64,000 nucleotides of DNA from positions 1,395,762 to 1,459,761 of the forward strand of contig PLJL01000004.1 in assembly GCA_003140215.1 (NCBI GenBank). The letters are read 5' to 3'. Shown here one piece after another: positions 38,835 through 46,084 of the stretch. Every line of letters begins with the position of its first letter. Position 1 is the stretch's first letter. This stretch comes from Vulcanimicrobiota bacterium (GTDB taxonomy: Bacteria > Vulcanimicrobiota > Vulcanimicrobiia > Vulcanimicrobiales > Vulcanimicrobiaceae). The notes under the pieces were generated by a model, which was given only the letters and a program-made list of their open reading frames with translations, was not told where the DNA came from and did not search any database. A program made the translations under genes and the position numbers.

Positions 38835-39579
38835 GCACGTCCGGTTTCAGAGCGATTGAAGCGATCGCCGCGGCCACGCGTTCGCGCGGAAGATCGAGCG
38901 CGAGCGACAACGAATTCGCCAGCGTCTTGCGGCGGTACGCGAACGCTCCGCGCACGACCTGTTCGAAACGCACGCGATCGCGTACCACGACCGCGGGCTG
39001 CTCGAGGCGGTGCAGCACGACGACCGTCGAGACGACGCCGGGTCGCGGGTAGAACGCCGACGGCGGAACGTTGAACGCGCGCTCGACGCGCATGGTCAGC
39101 GCGAGCGCGATCGTGAGGCTACCGTATTGTGCCGTCCCCGGCTTGGCGATCAGCCGCTCCGCGACGTCGTGTTGGATCATCGCGACGATGCGTTCGGGCG
39201 GCCGCGGCAGCGTGGCCAGCTTCACCAGCAGCGGCGTCCCGACGTTGTACGGCAGGTTGCCGGCGGCCCGCCACTCGCGCGTCCCGGCCCACGCCGCGTA
39301 GTCGAATGCAAGCGCGTCGGCTTGCTGCAGCTCGACCCCGCCCAGATCGTCCCGAGCGCGCAGGATCGCGACCATCTCGGGATCGATGTCGAAGGCCGTT
39401 ACCGCGGCGCCGAGGCGCAGCAGCGCCGCGGTGAGCGCGCCGGTGCCGGCGCCGATCTCGAGCACGCGCTCGCCGGGCGCGTCGACCGCACGGCGTGCGA
39501 TGCGCGCCGCGATGGCGCCGTCCATGAGGAAATGTTGGCCGAGGCGCTTTTTCGGCCGGATTCCGCGCGCACCGAGCAG
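38776..39579 (-). CDS. rsmA: 16S rRNA dimethyladenosine transferase
   Basis: 267 residues if it starts at CTG 39579. The RsmA/KsgA signatures are clear: KKRLGQHFL, VLEIGAGTGALTAALL (SAM motif I), FDIDPEMV, and the catalytic NLPYNVGTPLL, with FAYRRKTLANSL in the C-terminal domain. It methylates two adjacent adenines in 16S helix 45. No in-frame ATG, GTG or TTG precedes KKRLGQHFL before the neighbouring gene; the first ATG (39525) would remove part of that motif. CTG 39579 gives a normal length. It follows the yabE-like gene, as in Bacillus. Confidence 0.88.
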   Translation of the reverse strand: MLGARGIRPKKRLGQHFLMDGAIAARIARRAVDAPGERVLEIGAGTGALTAALLRLGAAVTAFDIDPEMVAILRARDDLGGVELQQADALAFDYAAWAGTREWRAAGNLPYNVGTPLLVKLATLPRPPERIVAMIQHDVAERLIAKPGTAQYGSLTIALALTMRVERAFNVPPSAFYPRPGVVSTVVVLHRLEQPAVVVRDRVRFEQVVRGAFAYRRKTLANSLSLALDLPRERVAAAIASIALKPDVRGEDLDLFSFAALAEALAG

Positions 39580-39623
39580 CGCACGCGGATGCTGAGCGCC
39601 GCCCCGCTCGTCCCCTTCGTGCG

Positions 39624-40631
39624 CTATTTTATCAAGTACACGGTGATCGACCGGCGGCCGAACTGAAACGCCTGTGCGTTCGAGTTGAACCCGAGGTCGA
39701 TGCGGTTGCCGCGGATCGCACCGCCGGTGTCGCCCGCCACCGCGTGACCGTAGCCTGGAATGTACATGCGGGTCCCCAACGGTATCACCCGCGGGTCGAC
39801 CGCGACGATGCCGTGGCCGGCCGGCCGTCCGCTGGCGGTCGTGCCGCTGCAGCCCGCGCACTCGGCCGTGTACGCCGTCGCGACCATCGACAGCGCCGAG
39901 CTGGCGAACTTGAGCGTCCCGGCGACGTTGCGCTCGGCCAGCTCCGACAAGGCGGTGTACTCACCGATCCCCTCGGCGACGATGCGCGCGCGCGGCGCGC
40001 GCAGGACGCGTGAGACCAACGCGCTGCGCCGGACCGCCCTGCGATTGGCGCTACGGCTGACCGCATACGCGACTTCGGCCAGCCCCGGCTTTCCCGGGTC
40101 GATGACTTTGGAGGTACCCTCAGGCAGCGTAAACGCCCAGCGCTTGACCACCTTGGGCGCGATCTTCTTGCGGACGGTCTCCGTCCAAGCGTCGACGTGG
40201 GCAACGACAACGACGGTATCGTTCTCGAGCGCGCTGGCGGGGCCGGGCGCGATCGTATCGTGACGGTCGAAGGGTACTCGCTGCGCTCGCAGCAGGTCGG
40301 CCACGGACAGTGCGGCCGAGCGCAGAGCGCGGGGCTGGCCGTCGATCACGACGGTGACCGGGACGGCCGGCCGGTAGACGATCGTTTCGCCGTCCGTCAG
40401 CGAGCTGGCGGGGTCGACGGACAGGGCGTCTTCGGGGCTGCGGATCAGGTTGCGTTCGTAGAGCAGTTCGTCGGCGGTTTCGGCGCGGGTCTCGATGGTT
40501 TCGGGGAGGCCGTCGTGGACGAGCGTGACGTGCTTGACGGGGGCAGTGGACGCCAGCGCGGCGACCGTTTTGGCGACCCTATCGGGCACCGTGCCGGCGC
40601 CGAAGGGGATCAACAAACCCAAGGAAAGCAT
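39624..40631 (-). CDS. YabE-like protein: DUF348 repeats plus C-terminal 3D domain
   Basis: 335 residues from ATG 40631. A short hydrophobic N-terminal anchor or signal, two DUF348-like segments at about 35-80 (HVTLVHDGLPETIETRAETA) and 88-135 (PVTVVIDGQPRALRSAALSV), a G5-like region to about 200, then a 3D (Asp-Asp-Asp, MltA/RlpA-type) domain: MVATAYTAECAGCSG, DPRVIPLGTRMYIPGYG, and GDTGGAIRGNRIDLGF with the Asp residues. It probably cleaves or remodels peptidoglycan, as with Rpf/YabE/YocH proteins. In Gram-positives this gene also precedes rsmA; finding it in a TonB-carrying genome is notable. The 5' leader is long (over 300 nt). Confidence 0.87.
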   Translation of the reverse strand: MLSLGLLIPFGAGTVPDRVAKTVAALASTAPVKHVTLVHDGLPETIETRAETADELLYERNLIRSPEDALSVDPASSLTDGETIVYRPAVPVTVVIDGQPRALRSAALSVADLLRAQRVPFDRHDTIAPGPASALENDTVVVVAHVDAWTETVRKKIAPKVVKRWAFTLPEGTSKVIDPGKPGLAEVAYAVSRSANRRAVRRSALVSRVLRAPRARIVAEGIGEYTALSELAERNVAGTLKFASSALSMVATAYTAECAGCSGTTASGRPAGHGIVAVDPRVIPLGTRMYIPGYGHAVAGDTGGAIRGNRIDLGFNSNAQAFQFGRRSITVYLIK

Positions 40632-40740
40632 GCCCGTCGCCGCAAGCGGCGTTGGAAGATCGTTGCGGATCGTCCGACTCCTTTCTCGTGCGGAGGGTGC
40701 GTTCCATCAAGCCCGGATAGTAATCCGTGCCATTCTGGTT

Positions 40741-40918
40741 CGCACTCGACGTCGTAGCGGTGGTCGGCGAGCCTATCCCAAGCGGCAACGCTCGGTACTG
40801 GGGCAACCCAGGGGGCTCGGTCGAGTGCCCCCAGGACCCGACGGGTCCCGGTGAACCCGAGTACGGTACCACGGGCGTCCGGATCCCGTCAAATACAAGG
40901 GTCGTAGATCCGCGGGGG
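40741..40918 (+). ncRNA. candidate structured leader RNA (possible riboswitch)
   Basis: The 352-nt gene-free stretch 40632-40983 holds stacked hairpins. On the + strand they are CTGGG-GCAA-CCCAG (40798-40811, a GNRA tetraloop), GGGGGC/GCCCCC (40811-40832) and GGACCC-GAC-GGGTCC (40834-40848), followed by GGTGAACC and GATCCCGTCAAATAC...GGTCGTAG. The GNRA loop favours + strand transcription, toward the glycosyltransferase at 40984. GGTGAAxCC and CCGTCAxxTAxC resemble parts of the ydaO (c-di-AMP) riboswitch, but the match is partial and the class is unproven. Open frames through it lack family resemblance. Confidence 0.4.
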
Positions 40919-40983
40919 CCCCGTCTGGTACGCGCACGTGGCCCCAGGCGTCCCGCAATAGCCACGGCGAAGCTCCGTTTGCC

Positions 40984-42111
40984 ATGCAACCGCGCCGCGT
41001 AGGATTCTTCACCGAGTGCTACAAACCGATCGTGAACGGCGTCGTTGCCAGCATCGACGCACTGCACGACGGCTTGCGCGCGCACGGCGTCGACGTCACC
41101 ACGATCGCACCGCATTTTCCGCATTTCGTCGATGCCGAACGCGACGTCGTGCGCGTGCCCTCGCTGCCGCTTCCGACGCAGACCGCGTATCGTTTGTGCG
41201 TGCCCTACTTGAATGCGGACGACCGCGCACGGATGCGCGGCATCGACCTCGTGCACGCGCACTCGCCGTTCGTCACCGGCTGGATGGGCGCATCGTATGC
41301 GCGGCGACACCGCATTCCATTGGTGTTCACCTATCACACGCGGTTGGATGCCTACGCGCACTACGCGCCGTTCGACCGCGGTGCGACCGAGCGCGCGATG
41401 GTCGAGCTGACGCGCCGCTACGCCAATGCGGCCGACGCCGTCGTCGTGCCGACCGGCGCGATGGAGATCCGTTTGCGCGAGCTGGGCGTCCACGCTCCGA
41501 TCGCCGTCGTTCCCAGCGCGATCGACGTCGAGCGTTTCGCCGCGGGCCGGCGCAGCGCGATGGTGCGCGCGCGGTTGGGTGCCGACGACGACGCGCCCTT
41601 GGCGCTGGTCGTCTCGCGGCTGGGGATGGAGAAGAACGTCGAGCTCGTCCTCGACACGCTGCCGCTGCTGCCGCAGCTGCGCTTGGCCGTGGTGGGCGAC
41701 GGGCCCCACCGCGCCGCGCTCGAGGAGCGCGCGCGGCGGCTGGGTGTGGCGGGCCGCGTCAGGTTCACCGGCGCGCTCGACCGCGCCAGGCTCCCCGACG
41801 TGTACGCCTCGGTGGACGCCTTCGTATTTGCGTCGACCACGGACACGCAGGGCCTGGTGCTGGCCGAGGCGCTGGCCGCCGGCCTGCCCGTGGTGGCTGC
41901 GGACAGCGCGGCGTCCCGCGACGTGCTGGTCGGTGCGGGCCGGATCGTTCCGCCCGATCCGGCGGCCCTGGCGGCCGCCTTACGCGAAGCGTTGGCCGCC
42001 GGCCACGATCAGAGTGCCGTACATTTGGCATTCTCGCGGTTTACGGTGGAGATGCAAACGCGGCGAATCCTCGAGCTCTACCGGGAGGTGCTGGCCGCGC
42101 GCGCAGCCTGA
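40984..42111 (+). CDS. GT4 glycosyltransferase, glucosyl-diacylglycerol/PimB-like
   Basis: 375 residues from ATG 40984. The N-terminus VGFFTECYKPIVNGVVASI (GFFTExYxPxxNGVxxS) is the acceptor-side signature of GT4 enzymes that glycosylate diacylglycerol or phosphatidylinositol. The C-terminal donor site has VVSRLGMEKNVELVL and STTDTQGLVLAEALAAGLPV (EX7E). It likely makes membrane glycolipids. It is preceded by a structured leader and ends inside the first of the phased dyads (stop TGA 42109-42111). Confidence 0.85.
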   Translation: MQPRRVGFFTECYKPIVNGVVASIDALHDGLRAHGVDVTTIAPHFPHFVDAERDVVRVPSLPLPTQTAYRLCVPYLNADDRARMRGIDLVHAHSPFVTGWMGASYARRHRIPLVFTYHTRLDAYAHYAPFDRGATERAMVELTRRYANAADAVVVPTGAMEIRLRELGVHAPIAVVPSAIDVERFAAGRRSAMVRARLGADDDAPLALVVSRLGMEKNVELVLDTLPLLPQLRLAVVGDGPHRAALEERARRLGVAGRVRFTGALDRARLPDVYASVDAFVFASTTDTQGLVLAEALAAGLPVVAADSAASRDVLVGAGRIVPPDPAALAAALREALAAGHDQSAVHLAFSRFTVEMQTRRILELYREVLAARAA

Positions 42112-42174
42112 CGAATGTCAGCTCCGGCTGACGAATGTCAGCTCCGGCTGACGAATGTCAGCTCCGGCTGACTT
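42106..42174 (+). repeat. 20-bp tandem repeat of dyads, CTGACGAATGTCAG
   Basis: A 20-bp unit (gctccggctgacgaatgtca) is repeated: a partial copy, two full copies (42121-42140, 42141-42160), then a partial copy. Each holds a 14-bp dyad CTGAC-GAAT-GTCAG at 42108-42121, 42128-42141 and 42148-42161, and a last half-site at 42168-42172. The 20-bp spacing equals about two helical turns, placing all dyads on one DNA face directly upstream of the LexA-type promoter. Could be protein-binding sites or stacked RNA hairpins. Confidence 0.8.
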
Positions 42175-42201
42175 GACTCGAACATATGTTCGATATAGGA
42201 T
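42173..42201 (+). promoter_or_regulatory. LexA-type SOS box within a promoter
   Basis: TCGAACATATGTTCGA (42178-42193) is a perfect 16-bp palindrome. It matches the Bacillus/Actinobacteria LexA box (CGAAC-N4-GTTCG) exactly. It sits between a -35-like TTGACT (42173-42178) and a weak -10-like TAGGAT (42196-42201) at 17-bp spacing, the classic repressed arrangement. The predicted transcript would begin near 42208, so translation might be leaderless from ATG 42215 rather than ATG 42200. Confidence 0.8.
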
Positions 42202-42655
42202 GATCGCACGAGCCATGCAACAGACCGCCACTCGCCACCGCTCCGCCGACGTCGCCCTGGGCTACGCGGCCGACCGCTCCGGAACCGGGATCGCCTATGC
42301 GGCGATCGCGACGGGGACGGGCCGCGCCACCGTCAAGGTGCCCTTCAGCGCGGTACCCCTGGCCGCTCTCGAGGGCCGGGAGTTCGGCTACGCCGCGGTC
42401 GCGGCCGTCGGCGGGTACCTGCGCGGTCGCGGCTTCACCCGGATCCGCATGCGGCTCGCCGACGGCTCGCTCGTCGACGACCTCAACGCTCGAGGTTGCG
42501 TCCCGCCGGCGTTGGCGCTGGCCTACGTCAAGGCGCGCTGCACCCTGCACGGCTTCGCCGTCGCGCGCGTCGAACGCGGCGAACCGATTGAAACCAACGA
42601 CCTCGAGACCCGCGCCCGAGCCGACATCTCGCTCCAAACGACCGCCGCCGCCTGA
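42200..42655 (+). CDS. SOS-controlled RNase-H-fold protein
   Basis: 151 residues from ATG 42200 (ATG 42215 if the start follows the predicted transcript start). Its pattern fits the RNase HI-like fold: a first strand with ADRSGTGIAYAA, then LEGREFGYAAVAAVGGYLR (the helix that carries the second acid in RNase HI), then RMRLADGSLVDDLN (third acid), and finally IETNDLETRARA (last acid). All four acids could be present, but the first-strand motif is not the usual DGSxxxNPG. Family members cut RNA of RNA-DNA hybrids; some are inactive. Expressed with mpg from an SOS promoter, 25 nt apart, suggesting a DNA damage role. The assignment is by pattern only. Confidence 0.55.
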   Translation: MIARAMQQTATRHRSADVALGYAADRSGTGIAYAAIATGTGRATVKVPFSAVPLAALEGREFGYAAVAAVGGYLRGRGFTRIRMRLADGSLVDDLNARGCVPPALALAYVKARCTLHGFAVARVERGEPIETNDLETRARADISLQTTAAA

Positions 42656-42680
42656 CCCGTCGGGGCCGGCCGGCCGGCGC

Positions 42681-43265
42681 TTGAATCACGCCGACCTGCC
42701 GCACGAGACCAGCGCGCTCGCGCGCGCCCTCATCGGCAAGCTGCTGGTCCGCCGGCTCGAGGGCGAGCTCCTGGTCGGGCGCATCGTCGAGACCGAGGCG
42801 TACTTCGCCGACGACCCGGCCTCGCACGCCTTCCGCGGGATGACGCGGCGCAACCGCGCGATGTTCGGCCCGCCGTTGCATGCCTACGTCTACTTCATCT
42901 ACGGCACCAATTGGTGTCTCAACGTCACCAGCGAGAGTGAAGGTACCGGCGCGGCGGCGCTGGTGCGCGCCTGCGAACCCATCGGCGGCACGGCGACGAT
43001 GCGCGCGCTGCGCGGACGGCCCGCGCTGCGCGACCGCGACCTGGCGCGCGGGCCGGGGAACCTCTGCCGAGCCTTCGCGATCGGCCCCGAGTTCGACGGG
43101 GCCGACCTGTCGGCGAATCCGACGCTCTGGCTCGCCGACGACGGCACCATCCTGCCGACCGGGGTGAGCGCCCGGATCGGGATCAGCAAGGCCGCGGCGG
43201 AGCCGTGGCGCTTCTACGCCCAGGGCAACCGCAGCGTCAGCGGACCTCGCGCCTTGTCGCCCTGA
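42681..43265 (+). CDS. mpg: 3-methyladenine DNA glycosylase, AAG/MPG family
   Basis: 194 residues from TTG 42681 (LNHADLPHETSALARAL). MPG-fold signatures: LLVRRLEGELLVGRIVETEAYF with the catalytic Glu (GRIVETEAY), PASHAFRGMTRRNRAMFG, and HAYVYFIYGTNWCLNV, the Tyr-intercalating motif. It removes N3-methyladenine, hypoxanthine and other alkylated purines, starting base excision repair. Second gene of the SOS operon, which fits an alkylation/SOS response. Confidence 0.92.
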   Translation: MNHADLPHETSALARALIGKLLVRRLEGELLVGRIVETEAYFADDPASHAFRGMTRRNRAMFGPPLHAYVYFIYGTNWCLNVTSESEGTGAAALVRACEPIGGTATMRALRGRPALRDRDLARGPGNLCRAFAIGPEFDGADLSANPTLWLADDGTILPTGVSARIGISKAAAEPWRFYAQGNRSVSGPRALSP

Positions 43266-43380
43266 CGCGGCTGTGATAGACTGCGTTGCGTCGCGCGGTC
43301 TCGCACCGGCGACGTTCTCGTTCCTCGGCGCTTCGCGCCGACGAGCGGCCCCGGCAGCCTCGCCGGCCTGGCCGCGTCGT

Positions 43381-44814
43381 GTGAAACGCCCGTCTCCCCG
43401 AGGGAGCATTTCGCTGCAGTTCGACAATCGACCCCAGCACAACGGTAAGCCGGAAGGTGGCCGTCGCCGCCGTTCGCGGCGTAACCGCCAGCGTTTCAAC
43501 GAAGCCGGCGCGCCGCAGCAGCCGCACGACGTCTTCACCCAACCGGAGTTCCCGCAGGCCGTCGGGCCGCCGCTGCTCTCCGCCGACCAGCTCGCCGAGA
43601 TGAGCAAAGCCGAGCTCAACGAGCTGGCCAAGACCTTCGAGATCGAAAACCCGACCAAGATCAAGAAGGACGAGCTCGTCGCGCAGATCCTCGAGCTGCA
43701 AGCGCAGCGCAGCGGCCTCGAAAAGGCCAACGGCGTCCTCGACGTCTTGCCCGAGGGCTACGGCTTCCTACGTCGCGACGGCTACCTCGTCGGTGCGGAC
43801 GACATCTACATCTCGCAGTCGCAGATCCGGCGCTTCGAGCTGCGCCGCGGCGACCTCGTCGCGGGCCAAGTCCGCAAGCCCAAAGAGAACGAGAAGTATT
43901 ACGGTATCGTCAAGGTCGAGACGGTCAACGGCTACGCGCCCGAGGCGCTCGCCAACCGGCGGGTCTTCGAAGAGCTCGGCGCGGAACCGCCGACCCAGCG
44001 TTTCGTGCTCGAGACACGCGGCGATTTGGCGATGCGGGCGATGGACCTCTTCGCGCCGCTCGGCCGTGGCCAGCGAGCGCTCCTGCTCACGCCGCAGCGC
44101 GCCGACGAAGCCGCGCTGCTGGTGCGCATCGCAAGGGCGCTCGAAAAGAATCATCCCGACGCGCAGGTCATCGTCCTGCTCGTCGACGAGCGTCCCGAAG
44201 CGGTCACGCACTTCGGGCGCATGCTCGACGTCGAGGTCGTCGCGACCACGTTCGAAGAACACCCCGACAACCACGTGACGACCGCCGAGCTCGTCTTCGA
44301 GCGCGCCAAGCGACTCGCCGAGATCGGCCTCGACGCGGTCGTGCTCGTTTCGTCGTTCACGCGCCTGGTCCGTGCCTACGCCGCGATCTCGCACCACAAG
44401 GGCAATCCCGCACTGATGGACGCCGCGCTCTTGGGGCGCCCCAAGCGCCTGTTCGGAGCGGCGCGCGCCGTCGCCGGCGGGGGTTCGCTCACCGTGATCG
44501 CGGCGGCCGGCGCAGGCAGCTCCGCGCTCGATGCGCTCGTCGTCGAAGAGTTCTCGCCGGCGTCCAACGCCGAGATCGTGCTCTCGCGCGAGCTGGCCGA
44601 AGCGCGCGCGTATCCTCCCGTCGATCTCTTGCGCAGCGGCAACTCGTACGAGGAGCAGTTGCTCAGCGAGATCGCGCTGCACAAGGTGACCGATCTCCGC
44701 CGCGCCCTGGCGCGAACGCCGACGGTCGAAGCTTCGGAGCGGATCTATGCCGCGCTTGCGCGGACGGAGACGAACGACGAGTTCGTCACCAAGTTCGATC
44801 TGAAGAAGGTCTGA
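43381..44814 (+). CDS. rho: transcription termination factor Rho homologue with degenerate Walker A
   Basis: 477 residues from GTG 43381. A CTG at 43414 with GAGGGAG 7 nt upstream is a better-placed start and would shorten it to 466. It has a basic N-terminal insert (RRRRSRRNRQR), the Rho N-domain (LSADQLAEMSKAELNELAK), the RNA-binding cold-shock fold (GYGFLRRDGYLVGADDIYIS with QSQIRRFELRRGD) and the RecA-like core: Walker B VIVLLVDERPEAV, the R-loop SSFTRLVRAYA and RPKRLFGAARAV. The P-loop, normally APPKAGKT, reads TPQRADEA (residues 237-244): GKT is DEA (44104-44112). The Q-loop GGVD element is also changed. So RNA binding is likely but ATPase-driven translocation is not. If this is the only Rho, termination must work differently; otherwise it is a paralogue. 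Next gene overlaps its stop. Confidence 0.88.
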   Translation: MKRPSPRGSISLQFDNRPQHNGKPEGGRRRRSRRNRQRFNEAGAPQQPHDVFTQPEFPQAVGPPLLSADQLAEMSKAELNELAKTFEIENPTKIKKDELVAQILELQAQRSGLEKANGVLDVLPEGYGFLRRDGYLVGADDIYISQSQIRRFELRRGDLVAGQVRKPKENEKYYGIVKVETVNGYAPEALANRRVFEELGAEPPTQRFVLETRGDLAMRAMDLFAPLGRGQRALLLTPQRADEAALLVRIARALEKNHPDAQVIVLLVDERPEAVTHFGRMLDVEVVATTFEEHPDNHVTTAELVFERAKRLAEIGLDAVVLVSSFTRLVRAYAAISHHKGNPALMDAALLGRPKRLFGAARAVAGGGSLTVIAAAGAGSSALDALVVEEFSPASNAEIVLSRELAEARAYPPVDLLRSGNSYEEQLLSEIALHKVTDLRRALARTPTVEASERIYAALARTETNDEFVTKFDLKKV

Positions 44815-45569
44815 GACTCCAGAAATACCTCGCGGCGGCCGGCGTAGCGTCGCGCCGCCGCGCCGAGGAACTCATTGTCGCCGGACGGGTGCGCGTCGGC
44901 GGTCGCGTCGTGCGCGAGCTCGGCACGGGAGTCGAGGCGGATGCGCGGGTCGAGGTCGACGGACGTATCGTGCGGCCCGCCGCGACCCGCACCTACGTCG
45001 TGCTGCACAAGCCTCCCGGCGTGATGACGACGCTGCGCGATCCCGAGGGCCGGCGCACCGTCGCCGACGTCGTGCGCCGTGCCGGCGTCACGGCCCGCGT
45101 GCTGCCGGTCGGGCGGCTCGACTACGACACGAGCGGCGTGCTGCTGCTCACCGACGACGGCGAGATCACCAACATCCTCACGCATCCCCGCTTCGGTGTC
45201 GAGAAGACGTACCGCGCGACGCTGCGCGGCCGGCTCGAGCCGGCTGCCGTCGAGAAGATCTTGCGCGGCGTGCGCCTCGACGAAGGCCGCGCCGCGCCGG
45301 CGCTGGTGCGCGTCGTCGCGGTGCGGCGTGACGTCTCGCTCGTCGACATCACCATCCACGAGGGCCGCAACCGCCAGGTGCGCCGCATGTTCGAGGTCGT
45401 CGAGCATCCGGTGCTCGCGCTCGTGCGGCTGCGCTTCGGCCCGATCTCGCTGGGCGAGCTCGCCCCCGGCGCGGTCCGCCCCGTCACCGAGCGCGAGCTA
45501 GCCGCCCTCCACCGCATCGCCGCCGAAGCCAAAGACGACGCCGACTCGCGTAGCGAGTCCCCCGGGTGA
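44811..45569 (+). CDS. RsuA/RluB-family pseudouridine synthase with CTG start
   Basis: 252 residues starting at CTG 44811, inside the rho stop (CTGA). The N-terminus then reads LRLQKYLAAAGVASRRRAEELI, a perfect S4-domain opening for this family; the next possible standard start (GTG 44889) would delete the S4 domain. The catalytic Asp lies in VGRLDYDTSGVLLLT. HEGRNRQVRRMFE near the C-terminus is the family's signature. It isomerises uridines in 23S or 16S rRNA. The short C-terminal tail is charged. Coupled to rho by overlap. Confidence 0.9.
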   Translation: MRLQKYLAAAGVASRRRAEELIVAGRVRVGGRVVRELGTGVEADARVEVDGRIVRPAATRTYVVLHKPPGVMTTLRDPEGRRTVADVVRRAGVTARVLPVGRLDYDTSGVLLLTDDGEITNILTHPRFGVEKTYRATLRGRLEPAAVEKILRGVRLDEGRAAPALVRVVAVRRDVSLVDITIHEGRNRQVRRMFEVVEHPVLALVRLRFGPISLGELAPGAVRPVTERELAALHRIAAEAKDDADSRSESPG

Positions 45570-45642
45570 AAGAAAGCAGCATGGTCTTTCGCGCGCCCTG
45601 GGGGAACGTTGCCTTATGGTAGTCGCGAGCGCGCGCACGGTC

Positions 45643-45700
45643 GGGGGCCCCATCGCGGAGCGATGGGGGGCGCGGAGCCAGGGGCGGAGCGCCGTTAAAC
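45643..45700 (+). repeat. family B leader repeat upstream of chorismate mutase
   Basis: Hairpin CCCCATCGC-GGA-GCGATGGGG (45648-45668), then GGCGC (45669-45673) pairing with GCGCC (45689-45693) around an AGCC.GGGGCGGA loop, then GTTAAAC, 17 nt before the aroH start. Same architecture as 29597-29653; the first stem differs by compensating changes on both arms. A tail-only remnant (gggcggagcgccgtgaaacc) precedes moaC at 54657-54676. Confidence 0.6.
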
Positions 45701-45716
45701 ATGCGAGCCGCCAACC

Positions 45717-46082
45717 GTGATTCTTCGCGGCATTCGCGGCGCGACTACCGTATTGCGGGACGAGCCGGCGCTGATTTTGGCGGCGACCGAACGGCTGTTG
45801 CGCGAGATCGTTGCGCGCAACGGCTTTGTCCCCGAAGACGTGGCGTCGGCGTTGTTCACGGTCACGCCGGACTTGATCTCGGAGTTCCCGGCCGCGGCCG
45901 CGCGGGGGATCGGCTGGACGCTGGTTCCGCTGTTGAATTTCACCGAAATCGGGGTACCCGGAAGGTTGGAACGCTGCATCCGGGTCTTGATTCATATCAA
46001 CACCGACCTGACCCAGGACCGGATTGCGCACGTCTACCTCGAGGGAGCAACCGTCCTGCGGCCGGACCTCGCCGGGCGCTAG
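45717..46082 (+). CDS. aroH: chorismate mutase, AroH class
   Basis: 121 residues from GTG 45717. The trimeric AroH fold is recognisable: LRGIRGATTVLRDEP at the N-terminus (with the active-site Arg of RGATT), then FTVTPDLISEFPAAAAR and a C-terminal VLIHINTDLTQDRIAHVYLEGA with the Cys/Arg region before it (GRLERCIRV). It converts chorismate to prephenate for Phe and Tyr. It has its own structured leader of family B, so it may be regulated separately. Confidence 0.92.
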   Translation: MILRGIRGATTVLRDEPALILAATERLLREIVARNGFVPEDVASALFTVTPDLISEFPAAAARGIGWTLVPLLNFTEIGVPGRLERCIRVLIHINTDLTQDRIAHVYLEGATVLRPDLAGR

Positions 46083-46084
46083 CT

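Noticed and set aside
40727-41002. Open frame before the glycosyltransferase at 40984.
   Set aside because: It runs through the hairpin-rich leader; residues are Pro/Gly-rich with no family resemblance, and the hairpins explain the sequence better.
42106-42174. CRISPR-like array (20-bp repeats).
   Set aside because: The repeats are directly adjacent with no spacers and are too few; it is a tandem dyad repeat.
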